Shown here in pieces: positions 1 to 5,526 of a stretch of DNA of 9,487 bases. Numbering within the stretch: the first letter of the stretch is position 1; each line of letters starts with the position of its first letter. The notes below the pieces were generated by a model, which had not been told where the DNA came from, searched no databases, and saw only the letters and a list, made by a program, of their open reading frames with translations. Source of the DNA: JBGOUJ01 sp041477005 (lineage in GTDB: Bacteria; Acidobacteriota; Terriglobia; Bryobacterales; JACQDG01); NCBI GenBank assembly GCA_041477005.1, contig JBGOUJ010000281.1, positions 1 through 9,487 of the forward strand, written 5' to 3'. A program made the position numbers and the translations under genes.

Positions 1-1671
1 CAACTGAAAATACCCGGCTTCCTGGCCCGGCTCCTGGCCCTCCGCGGCATCTCCGACGCCGAGCAAGGCCACCGCTTCCTCTACCCCGCTCTTTCCCACC
101 TCCACGACCCGTACCGCATGACCGGCATGCAGACGGCGGTCGAGCGCCTGCGCCGCGCCTGCGCTCGCGGCGAGCGAATCCTCATCTACGGCGATTACGA
201 CGTCGATGGCACCACGGCCGTCGTGCTGCTCCGCAAGGCCATCGAACTGGCCGGCGGCCAGGCCGATTTCTATATCCCGCACCGACTGAAGGACGGCTAT
301 GGGATGCGCGAGGAAGTCATCGAGCACGCCGCCCGGCAAGGAGTCCATCTCATCGTCAGCGTCGACACCGGCATCCGTGAATCGGCCGTCGTCGAGCGGG
401 CCAACCAGCTCGGCATCGACACCATCATCACCGATCATCATTTGCCGGACTCCGTCGCGCCGCCCGCCCTGGCCATCCTGAACCCCAACCAGGCCGGCTG
501 CGACTATCCCGACAAGAACCTTTGCGGCGTGGGCGTGGTCTTCAAGCTCTCCCAGGCGTTGCTCGGCTCGCTCGATTGGCCCGCGTCGCGCCGGGAAAAG
601 GTGCTCGAGTCGGTCCTCCGCATGGTCGCGATCGGCACGGTGGCCGACGTCGTGCCGCTGGTCGGTGAGAACCGGACCATCGTGAAGTTCGGCCTGGATG
701 CTCTGCGCCGCCCGGTAAACCCCGGCCTCAAGGCGCTGCTCGCGTCCGCCGGCTTTGTCGCGGGCCACGCCCCCACCGCCGGCCGCATTGCCTTCTGGCT
801 CGCCCCGCGCCTGAACGCCGCCGGCCGCATGGATACGGCGAGCGACGTGATCGAGCTATTCACCGTCTCCGACCCCGCACGCGCCACGGAGATCGCCGCC
901 AAGCTCAACGACCTGAACACCGACCGCCAGCAGGCCGAGGCCCGCATCCTCGCGCAAGCCCTGGAGGGCCTGCCCGACGGGCCTGGTCCGGACAGCCGCT
1001 GCCTGGTCGTGGCCGGTGATGGCTGGCACCGCGGCGTCCTCGGCATCGTGGCCTCGCGCCTGGTAGAGCGCTTCTATCGCCCGACGGTCGTGGTCTCGGT
1101 GGACCCGGAAGAAGGCGTCGCCTACGGCTCCGGCCGCAGCATTCGCGGATTCCACCTGCTCGAAGCCCTGGAGTCCATGCCCGAGCTGTTCCTGCGCTTC
1201 GGCGGCCACCGCCAGGCCGCCGGTTTTTCCCTCCCCGCCGAGCGCCTCGACGAATTCCGCCGCCGGTTCACCGACTACGCCGCCGCCCGCCTCGCTCCCG
1301 AACAATGCATCCCCGAAATCCAGGTGGACGCCGACTTGCCTCTCGTCGAGATCAGCGATGAGAACATGCAACATCTCGACCGGCTCGAGCCGTACGGCTT
1401 CGGCAACGCCGAGCCCGTCTTCGCCACCGCCGGCCTGAAGCTGTCGAGCGAGCCGCGCCTGCTGAAAGAGAAACACCTCCGCCTGACGCTCCGCCAGCAG
1501 GGCCGCACCATCACCGCTGTCGGGTGGAGAATGGGGGGCCGCGCCGCCGAGCTGAACGCCGGCACGATCCTCGACGCCGCCTTCACCGTGGAGGCCGACG
1601 ATTACATGGGCGGCTGGAGATTGGTGCTGCGGGATTTCAGGCCTTCAGGATCTGCTGCACCATCGGCATGA
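1..1671 (+). CDS. recJ: Single-stranded-DNA-specific 5'-3' exonuclease RecJ (5' end outside window)
   Basis: RecJ degrades single-stranded DNA 5' to 3' in the cytoplasm, in RecF-pathway recombination and in base-excision and mismatch repair. The frame is open from base 1 and the first 39 codons already look like RecJ (ARLLALRGI, then FLYPALSHLHDPYRM), so the true start lies upstream and the ATG at 118 is internal. 556 codons are visible against a usual length of about 570, so few residues are missing. In visible codon numbering, the metal-binding motifs are DYDVDG (65-70) and DHH (145-147), followed by GTVADVVPL and PRLNAAGRM (269-277). The DHHA1 domain carries GSGRSIRGFHLLEAL and GGHRQAAG (from 401). 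A C-terminal OB-like part contains EPYGFGN (463-469). All the catalytic motifs I looked for are intact. The tail GSAAPSA after VLRDFRP looks like a non-conserved extension. The gene converges on the minus-strand block that follows. Confidence 0.96.
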   Translation, partial: QLKIPGFLARLLALRGISDAEQGHRFLYPALSHLHDPYRMTGMQTAVERLRRACARGERILIYGDYDVDGTTAVVLLRKAIELAGGQADFYIPHRLKDGYGMREEVIEHAARQGVHLIVSVDTGIRESAVVERANQLGIDTIITDHHLPDSVAPPALAILNPNQAGCDYPDKNLCGVGVVFKLSQALLGSLDWPASRREKVLESVLRMVAIGTVADVVPLVGENRTIVKFGLDALRRPVNPGLKALLASAGFVAGHAPTAGRIAFWLAPRLNAAGRMDTASDVIELFTVSDPARATEIAAKLNDLNTDRQQAEARILAQALEGLPDGPGPDSRCLVVAGDGWHRGVLGIVASRLVERFYRPTVVVSVDPEEGVAYGSGRSIRGFHLLEALESMPELFLRFGGHRQAAGFSLPAERLDEFRRRFTDYAAARLAPEQCIPEIQVDADLPLVEISDENMQHLDRLEPYGFGNAEPVFATAGLKLSSEPRLLKEKHLRLTLRQQGRTITAVGWRMGGRAAELNAGTILDAAFTVEADDYMGGWRLVLRDFRPSGSAAPSA

Positions 1672-1831
1672 ACCGCTGTGTCCGGGCTCCTGGCGCCCAG
1701 CGTGCCCGCAGATAGTGCGGCACCGCGGGGAACAGACGTCCCACCCGAGCCCCGTTCGGGGAGGTCGCCCGCACTCTCCCGATCGGCCGCTTCCGATCGA
1801 CCGCAAATGAAGTTTGAGCTACTCGGAACGG
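1637..1831 (-). pseudogene. Possible orphan C-terminal fragment, antisense to the recJ tail
   Basis: On the minus strand a frame is open from the stop at 1832-1834 to a TGA at 1637-1639 (about 64 codons), with no good start codon near its beginning. Its last part reads like the end of a real protein: LFPAVPHYLRARWAPGA followed by RFMPMVQQILKA, with aromatic residues and an amphipathic helix pattern rather than the Arg/Pro/Ser-rich look of the shadow frames around it. It overlaps the last 35 bases of recJ and the 3' end of the coiled-coil gene in another frame. I do not recognise a family. It may be the decayed end of a gene that once lay downstream of recJ, or a chance open frame in GC-rich DNA. 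The second is quite possible. Confidence 0.18.
1750..1799. terminator. Two GC-rich hairpins in the convergent gap after recJ
   Basis: The gap between the recJ stop and the converging coiled-coil gene (1672-1818) contains two inverted repeats. The first is CCCCG-TT-CGGGG at 1750-1761. The second is a perfect 7-bp stem with a 6-base loop, CGATCGG-CCGCTT-CCGATCG, at 1780-1799. Neither is followed by a T run on either strand, so these are not canonical Rho-independent terminators. Their position between two convergent 3' ends suggests a role in ending or protecting transcripts from both sides, which is inference. Confidence 0.35.
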
Positions 1832-2190
1832 TTATTCTTACGGCGCTCGCGGATCCACTCGTCCATCATCTGGATCAGGGTGTTGAATCGCTCCTCGGTC
1901 TCGCGATGGGCTTCCTCATAGCGCTGGTGGGCCTCTTCATTGCGCTGGTGGGCCTCTTCATTGCGCAGATGCGCCTGGCGATTCTCTTGCTCGGCGGCCT
2001 GGCGCTCTTGCTCGGCCTCCCGCTGAATCTCCGCGATCTCCCGAACGACGCCGGCGAGATCGGCCTGCTTCTTCGCCAGTTCAGCGTGTAACGTAACGAC
2101 GTTGGCGGTAATCGACCGCAACTGCTGGATGTCAGCCGCAAACTGGGCCTGATGCTCCAGCAAGAACTGAATTGTGTGCTCGACGTCCAT
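1819..2190 (-). CDS. Small coiled-coil protein of unknown function with heptad repeats
   Basis: A 123-residue soluble protein with no signal peptide, membrane segment or catalytic motif that I can see. It begins MDVEHTIQFLLEHQAQF and is nearly all predicted helix, rich in Glu, Gln, Ala and Arg. From about residue 20 to 105 it looks like a continuous coiled coil. Residues 77-95 are built from near-identical heptads (NEEAHQR, NEEAHQR, YEEAHRE), encoded by a perfect 21-bp tandem DNA duplication. The end is basic (RERRKNNRSE). It resembles short coiled-coil proteins opening with MDVE...EHQAQF that I associate with Solibacter-type Acidobacteriota. That is from memory and gives no function. It lies 70 bp after dacB on the same strand but has its own promoter-like sequence, so it may be transcribed separately. 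A hydrophobic plus-strand frame across the same bases is its antisense shadow. Confidence 0.8.
   Translation of the reverse strand: MDVEHTIQFLLEHQAQFAADIQQLRSITANVVTLHAELAKKQADLAGVVREIAEIQREAEQERQAAEQENRQAHLRNEEAHQRNEEAHQRYEEAHRETEERFNTLIQMMDEWIRERRKNNRSE
1921..1962. repeat. Perfect 21-bp tandem duplication inside the coiled-coil gene
   Basis: Bases 1921-1941 and 1942-1962 are identical 21-mers, each beginning GCGCTGGTGGG on the plus strand. Diverged copies flank them (about 1901-1920 and 1963-1983). The unit is a multiple of three and equals one coiled-coil heptad (NEEAHQR), so gain or loss of a copy would lengthen or shorten the rod without breaking the frame. Confidence 0.9.
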
Positions 2191-2196
2191 GCCCGG

Positions 2197-2205
2197 ATTG
2201 TATCA
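2197..2205 (-). promoter_or_regulatory. Extended -10 box immediately before the coiled-coil gene
   Basis: Read on the minus strand the sequence is TGATACAAT, a TG-N extended -10 (TACAAT), followed by exactly six bases (CCGGGC) and then the ATG. No TTGACA-like -35 stands out upstream. A -10 at this distance would place the transcription start at or next to the A of the ATG, giving a leaderless mRNA. No Shine-Dalgarno sequence is present at normal spacing, which fits. The layout matches that before hemB. Confidence 0.45.
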
Positions 2206-2260
2206 CTCTTTACCAGGCCGCCTTCCGCCGGGCGTTTTCCTCGACGAGGATGACACGGTG

Positions 2261-3721
2261 TTATTGGAGTTCAGCGCACAGCCGGTCGATCAGGAGCCGG
2301 ATTTGAGAGGCTTCGCCAATGTAATGATTCACCAAAACCGAGAAGCCAAGATGCCCGCCAGCCGGAGTCTCCAGGTAACCGGAGAGGGCTGCCACATTGC
2401 TCAGGCTGCCGGTCTTGGCATGGACCCGGCCGGTGGCGGCGCTCTGCTGGAAGCGATGCCGGAGGGTGCCGTCCACCCCGGCAACCGGGAGCGCCTCAAG
2501 CCACCTCTCGCGAAGGTCCGACTTCCACATATAAGCCAACAAGGAAACTACCGCTGCCGGCGAAACCAGATCCATGCGGGACAGCCCCGATCCATCCCGA
2601 AGAGAGACCTCCTGCGCCCCGATGCCGGCTTCCTGCAGAAAGCCCTGGAGCTCGGCCAGCGAGGCCTCGACCGAACCCTCGCCCCGCCGCACGCGGGCGG
2701 CGGCCCGCAGCGCCAGCTCGGCGTGGAGGTTCTGGCTCACCTTGTTAGTCACCCGCAAGTCTTCCACCAACGGCATTGAAGAGCGCGAAGCCAGAGTCCA
2801 GGCGAAGGGTTTCCGGCTGAGGTCCCGCTCCCAGGGAAATGTGTGCCGGCTAGCCGCCTGGCCGAGCACGCCAACGGAGCGGCGCAGCAACGCTTCGCGC
2901 AGGGCCTGCGCGGCGAACAGCGCTGGATCGTCGATCGCCAGCACCTCCGAGAAACCGGCATCCGCAAGGCCGATTTCGCCCCACAGCCGCACGGTCTGCT
3001 CGCCGGGCTTGCGATCCACGCGGATCGGCCGTCCGCCCTTCGCACTCGTAGTCCGAACGTGGTTATCGATGCCGAAATATCCGTTAGGCGGCTCGAATCT
3101 TACCGCCGCCGGATCGCCCGCTTTCGCTCCGGGCCGGACCACGAGCATCACCGTGTTGTCGTTGAGCGCCAGCGCCGTTACCGGCGCTCCGTCGCGGTTG
3201 ACGGTGTCTTCTACCGACCAGCCCTGTGGGTAACGCTGCCAGACGTAAAACGTGTCGTCGCCGACGATGTCGCCATCGATGCGGCTCACGCCGGCCGCGA
3301 CAACCTCGTCCGCCAGGTCCTCGATCGGCGCCAGCCGGTCGCCGGCGAATTGTGTCTGCTTTTCGAAGGGCAGCACACGGGAAGAAAGGTTGGGGTCCCC
3401 GCCCCCGATCAGCGCCAGGTCGCCGGCGATGCGCCCTTCGTCGTCCGGCGGCGCCTCGGCTGCCAGCCGCGTCAGGAAGCGGTGGTCCGGCCCGAGACGG
3501 ACAAGGGCCAGGGAGGTCGAGAACAACTTGGCATTCGAGGCCGGGGTGAACAGGCGGTCGGCGTTGAGCTGGTAAAGGGTCTCGCCGGAATCGAGGTCCA
3601 CCACCTTCACACCCCAGAACGCCCGCCGCGCAGCCGGATGGCTCAGGACTTTCTCAACGCGTTGGGCGAGGGTCGCAGCCTGGCTGGTGGAAACGAGAAG
3701 AAAAAGGGCGAGCAGCCTCAC
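2261..3721 (-). CDS. dacB: D-alanyl-D-alanine carboxypeptidase/endopeptidase, PBP4 (DacB) family
   Basis: A low-molecular-weight class C penicillin-binding protein that trims or cleaves peptidoglycan peptides in the periplasm. I chose the GTG start at 3721 (486 residues). It overlaps the hemB stop as GTGA, has a GAGG ribosome site five bases upstream, and puts a clean signal peptide at the N-terminus (MRLLALFLLVSTSQA, cleavage about residue 15). A longer reading from ATG 3802 would place a basic stretch antecedent to the signal, inside hemB. All three active-site motifs are present: SxxK as SNAK with Ser62 and Lys65, SxN as SQN at about 329-331, and KTG at about 436-438. DGSGLSRMDLVSP, conserved in PBP4 proteins, follows SxN. 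The long insert between SxxK and SxN is the normal PBP4 domain II/III. Translation is probably coupled to hemB. Confidence 0.94.
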   Translation of the reverse strand: MRLLALFLLVSTSQAATLAQRVEKVLSHPAARRAFWGVKVVDLDSGETLYQLNADRLFTPASNAKLFSTSLALVRLGPDHRFLTRLAAEAPPDDEGRIAGDLALIGGGDPNLSSRVLPFEKQTQFAGDRLAPIEDLADEVVAAGVSRIDGDIVGDDTFYVWQRYPQGWSVEDTVNRDGAPVTALALNDNTVMLVVRPGAKAGDPAAVRFEPPNGYFGIDNHVRTTSAKGGRPIRVDRKPGEQTVRLWGEIGLADAGFSEVLAIDDPALFAAQALREALLRRSVGVLGQAASRHTFPWERDLSRKPFAWTLASRSSMPLVEDLRVTNKVSQNLHAELALRAAARVRRGEGSVEASLAELQGFLQEAGIGAQEVSLRDGSGLSRMDLVSPAAVVSLLAYMWKSDLRERWLEALPVAGVDGTLRHRFQQSAATGRVHAKTGSLSNVAALSGYLETPAGGHLGFSVLVNHYIGEASQIRLLIDRLCAELQ

Positions 3722-4686
3722 AAGGCCCTCGCCGCTGTTTTGGCGAAGTAGGTCAGGATCAGGTCGGCGCCGGCGCGCCGTATGGATGTTAGCGTTTCCC
3801 ACATCGTCCGCTCGAGGTCGATCCAGCCGTTCCGCGCCGCGGCCATGATCATGGAGTACTCGCCGCTCACCTGATAGGCGGCGACGGGCAGCCGGAACTC
3901 CTGCTTGGCGCGCCAGATCACGTCCAGGTAAGGCAGAGCCGGCTTGACCATGATGATGTCGGCCCCTTCCTCGATATCGAGGGCGATCTCGCGCATCGCT
4001 TCGCGCTGGTTGGCCGGATCCATTTGGTAGCCCCGGCGATCCCCGAACTGCGGCGCCGACTCGGCGGCTTCCCGGAATGGGCCGTAGAAGGCGGAAGCAA
4101 ACTTGGCGGCATAAGCCAGGATCGGGGTGTTCGAGAAGCCCTTCTCGTCGAGAACTCGGCGGATGGCGCCCACCCGGCCGTCCATCATGTCGGACGGGGC
4201 CACAATGTCAGCCCCGGCCTGCGCGTGCGAGAGCGCCGTGCGGGCCAGCAATTCCAGGGTCGAATCGTTATCCACGTCGCCGCCCAGGATGCGCCCGCAG
4301 TGGCCGTGGCTGGTGTATTCGCAAAGGCAGACGTCGGTCACGACGAGGAGGTCCTTCACTTCCCGCTTGACGGCCCGGACCGCCCGCTGCACGATGCCGT
4401 CTTCGGCATAGGCGCCCGAGGCCTCCGGATCTTTGCTCTCCGGCAGCCCGAACAACAGGACCGCTGGAATGCCCAGCGAGGCGACTTCCTGGCATTCGCG
4501 GACGATCCGGTCCACCGACATCTGGTAGACACCCGGCATGGCGCCCACCTCGCGCTTCACCCTCCTGCCCGGACAAACAAACAGCGGATAAATGAAGTTC
4601 AGGGGCGAGAGCCGCGTTTCCCGGACCATCGATCGCAGCAACTCGCTACGGCGCAGCCGGCGGGGGCGGGTCGTGGGGAAGGCCAT
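3718..4686 (-). CDS. hemB: Delta-aminolevulinic acid dehydratase (porphobilinogen synthase)
   Basis: A cytoplasmic enzyme that joins two 5-aminolevulinate molecules into porphobilinogen, the first shared step of heme and other tetrapyrrole synthesis. The 322-residue length is normal for the family. The catalytic zinc site is the three-cysteine type: DVCLCEYTSHGHC with Cys120, Cys122 and Cys130, rather than the Asp-rich metal site of many plant and some bacterial enzymes. The two Schiff-base lysines are Lys195 (AYAAKFASAFYGPFR) and Lys248 (MVKPALPYLD). The N-terminal arm RPRRLRR...MVRETRLSPLNFIYPLFV is typical. The ATG at 4686 is preceded six bases away by an extended -10 box and has no Shine-Dalgarno sequence, suggesting a leaderless message. 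Its stop overlaps the dacB GTG start, so the two are probably co-transcribed, although heme synthesis and peptidoglycan trimming share no pathway. Confidence 0.97.
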   Translation of the reverse strand: MAFPTTRPRRLRRSELLRSMVRETRLSPLNFIYPLFVCPGRRVKREVGAMPGVYQMSVDRIVRECQEVASLGIPAVLLFGLPESKDPEASGAYAEDGIVQRAVRAVKREVKDLLVVTDVCLCEYTSHGHCGRILGGDVDNDSTLELLARTALSHAQAGADIVAPSDMMDGRVGAIRRVLDEKGFSNTPILAYAAKFASAFYGPFREAAESAPQFGDRRGYQMDPANQREAMREIALDIEEGADIIMVKPALPYLDVIWRAKQEFRLPVAAYQVSGEYSMIMAAARNGWIDLERTMWETLTSIRRAGADLILTYFAKTAARAL

Positions 4687-4692
4687 ACCGGC

Positions 4693-4701
4693 ATTTTAAC
4701 A
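4693..4701 (-). promoter_or_regulatory. Extended -10 box immediately before hemB
   Basis: On the minus strand the sequence is TGTTAAAAT, an extended -10 (TG-N-TAAAAT), followed by six bases (GCCGGT) and the hemB ATG. I see no clear -35 at 16-18 bp. The spacing predicts that transcription starts at the start codon. The same arrangement with the same spacing precedes the coiled-coil gene, which makes a chance match less likely. Confidence 0.5.
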
Positions 4702-4741
4702 GCAGTGACGAGCGGCCCGTGGGCGGCAACCGCCCCCAATC

Positions 4742-4912
4742 GAAGCCGCGGATGAACGCAGATAAACGCAGATTCAACCAAGGGAGTCAAACAGCGCGTC
4801 TGAAGTCTTTGCGCGACACCTGTCGTTTGGCCGGGTGTTCATTCTGGCTTCTGGCTCCTGACTTCTGTCTTCTTGTTTAGCGGCGTGCATCGGCGTTTAT
4901 CTAACGGTTCCA
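4742..4912. repeat. Inverted pair of 10-bp-unit spacer repeats between hemB and the methyltransferase gene
   Basis: The left arm (about 4745-4776) has GATGAACGCA, GATAAACGCA and GATTCAAC, a 10-bp unit repeated about 2.5 times. The right arm (about 4879-4912) has CGGCGTGCAT, CGGCGTTTAT and CTAACGGTTC. These match the reverse complement of the left arm at roughly 70 % (GCGTTTATCTGCG against GCGTGCATCGGCG). The arms are about 100 bp apart. Related GCGTTxATCxGCG spacer sequences recur between genes in several bacterial phyla; that is from memory. I see no open reading frame between the arms that looks like a protein, so this is at most a small non-autonomous element or a decayed spacer repeat. 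Confidence 0.5.
4842..4869. repeat. Heptanucleotide array, TTCTGRC x4
   Basis: Four consecutive 7-bp units are TTCTGGC, TTCTGGC, TCCTGAC and TTCTGTC, followed by a decayed fifth. They sit between the two arms of the inverted repeat pair, in the non-coding spacer downstream of the methyltransferase gene and upstream of hemB. The whole 249-bp spacer (4687-4935) otherwise holds only the hemB promoter. I see no further gene in it. Confidence 0.7.
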
Positions 4913-4935
4913 TTTGATTTTTCCGCGGCGCAGTG

Positions 4936-5496
4936 TCAGGACAGGAGCATCTTTCCGAGGAGCAGCGCGGTCCCGGCCCCGTATCCGGCCAGCGCCTGGT
5001 ATTCCCGATTCCGGAGATAGAACTCGCGACGGAAGCGGCCCGTGGGGTAGGCCGGCGAGAGCCGGGGCAGCAGGCGCGGCACGTGCGTGGCGTAGGCGGC
5101 GTAATCGGGAAACAGATCGCGCAGGTGGCTCTCCTCCTCGCCGATCGCGGGCCAATAGACCAGAGCGAAGTAGACGGCGAACAGCACGGCCAGCCACGCG
5201 TTTCGGCCGGCCACGCCGAAGCCGGCGGCCACAGTGAGCGTCCCCAGATAAAGCGGGTTACGCATATAAGCGAACGGGCCGGTCGTGGCGAGCGCCTCGT
5301 TCTTGGCAAGATGGCCGGCTGCCCAGGCCCGCAGCAGCAGTCCGGCGAAGGCGAGGGGCAGCCCAACCTCCAGGCCGGCGGGCGTGGGATGGGAGAAAAC
5401 CACAAACACGGTAGCCACCAGGAAACCCGAAGGAACTCGCAAACGGGCGGCAGCCTGGGCGTAGCGTTTTCCCTTGTGCGAGGGGTTTTCAATCAC
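4936..5496 (-). CDS. Integral-membrane methyltransferase of the isoprenylcysteine carboxyl methyltransferase/PEMT family
   Basis: A 186-residue membrane protein with about four or five hydrophobic segments (near 23-36, 44-60, 84-96, 100-116 and 165-183). The family signature is clear: GPFAYMRNPLYLG at about 73-85, then EEE (120-122), FPDYAAY and VPRLLP (139-144), the S-adenosylmethionine-binding C-terminal half of the ICMT/PEMT fold. Family members methylate lipids, isoprenylated groups or other small membrane substrates; the bacterial substrate here cannot be read from sequence. It starts 30 bp after lptD on the same strand and is probably co-transcribed, which hints at an envelope-lipid role (inference). 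I prefer the GTG at 5496 over the TTG one codon upstream, because a GGTGAT sequence resembling the 3' half of the Shine-Dalgarno consensus lies three bases before it. Start confidence is modest. Confidence 0.88.
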   Translation of the reverse strand: MIENPSHKGKRYAQAAARLRVPSGFLVATVFVVFSHPTPAGLEVGLPLAFAGLLLRAWAAGHLAKNEALATTGPFAYMRNPLYLGTLTVAAGFGVAGRNAWLAVLFAVYFALVYWPAIGEEESHLRDLFPDYAAYATHVPRLLPRLSPAYPTGRFRREFYLRNREYQALAGYGAGTALLLGKMLLS

Positions 5497-5507
5497 CAAA
5501 TCACCAA
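5492..5507. repeat. 8-bp tandem duplication at the methyltransferase start
   Basis: ATCACCAA occurs twice head to tail (5492-5499 and 5500-5507), within a longer A/T/C-rich low-complexity stretch running to about 5525. On the coding strand this is TTGGTGAT repeated. The upstream copy supplies a GGTGAT ribosome-site-like sequence and the downstream copy supplies the GTG start codon. Confidence 0.75.
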
Positions 5508-5526
5508 GTCAATAAATCATCAATCT

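Noticed and set aside
1678..2091. Plus-strand frame with a striking hydrophobic repeat (LFIALVGLFIALVGLFIA) that looks like a membrane protein
   Set aside because: It is the antisense of the coiled-coil gene; the hydrophobic repeat is the complement of Glu/Gln/His heptad codons. The minus-strand reading has a promoter-like box and a family-like N-terminus.
2843..3751. Long plus-strand frame of 302 codons opposite dacB
   Set aside because: dacB carries every PBP4 active-site motif on the other strand. This frame is Arg-rich with no recognisable domain, as expected for a shadow in GC-rich DNA.
3722..3802. Upstream ATG extension of dacB (27 more residues)
   Set aside because: It would lie wholly inside hemB, put a basic stretch before the signal peptide, and ignore the GTG with a good ribosome site that overlaps the hemB stop.
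4742..4876. CRISPR-like array of short repeats
   Set aside because: Repeat units are 7-10 bp and directly adjacent with no spacers, unlike 24-40-bp CRISPR repeats, and no cas gene is nearby.
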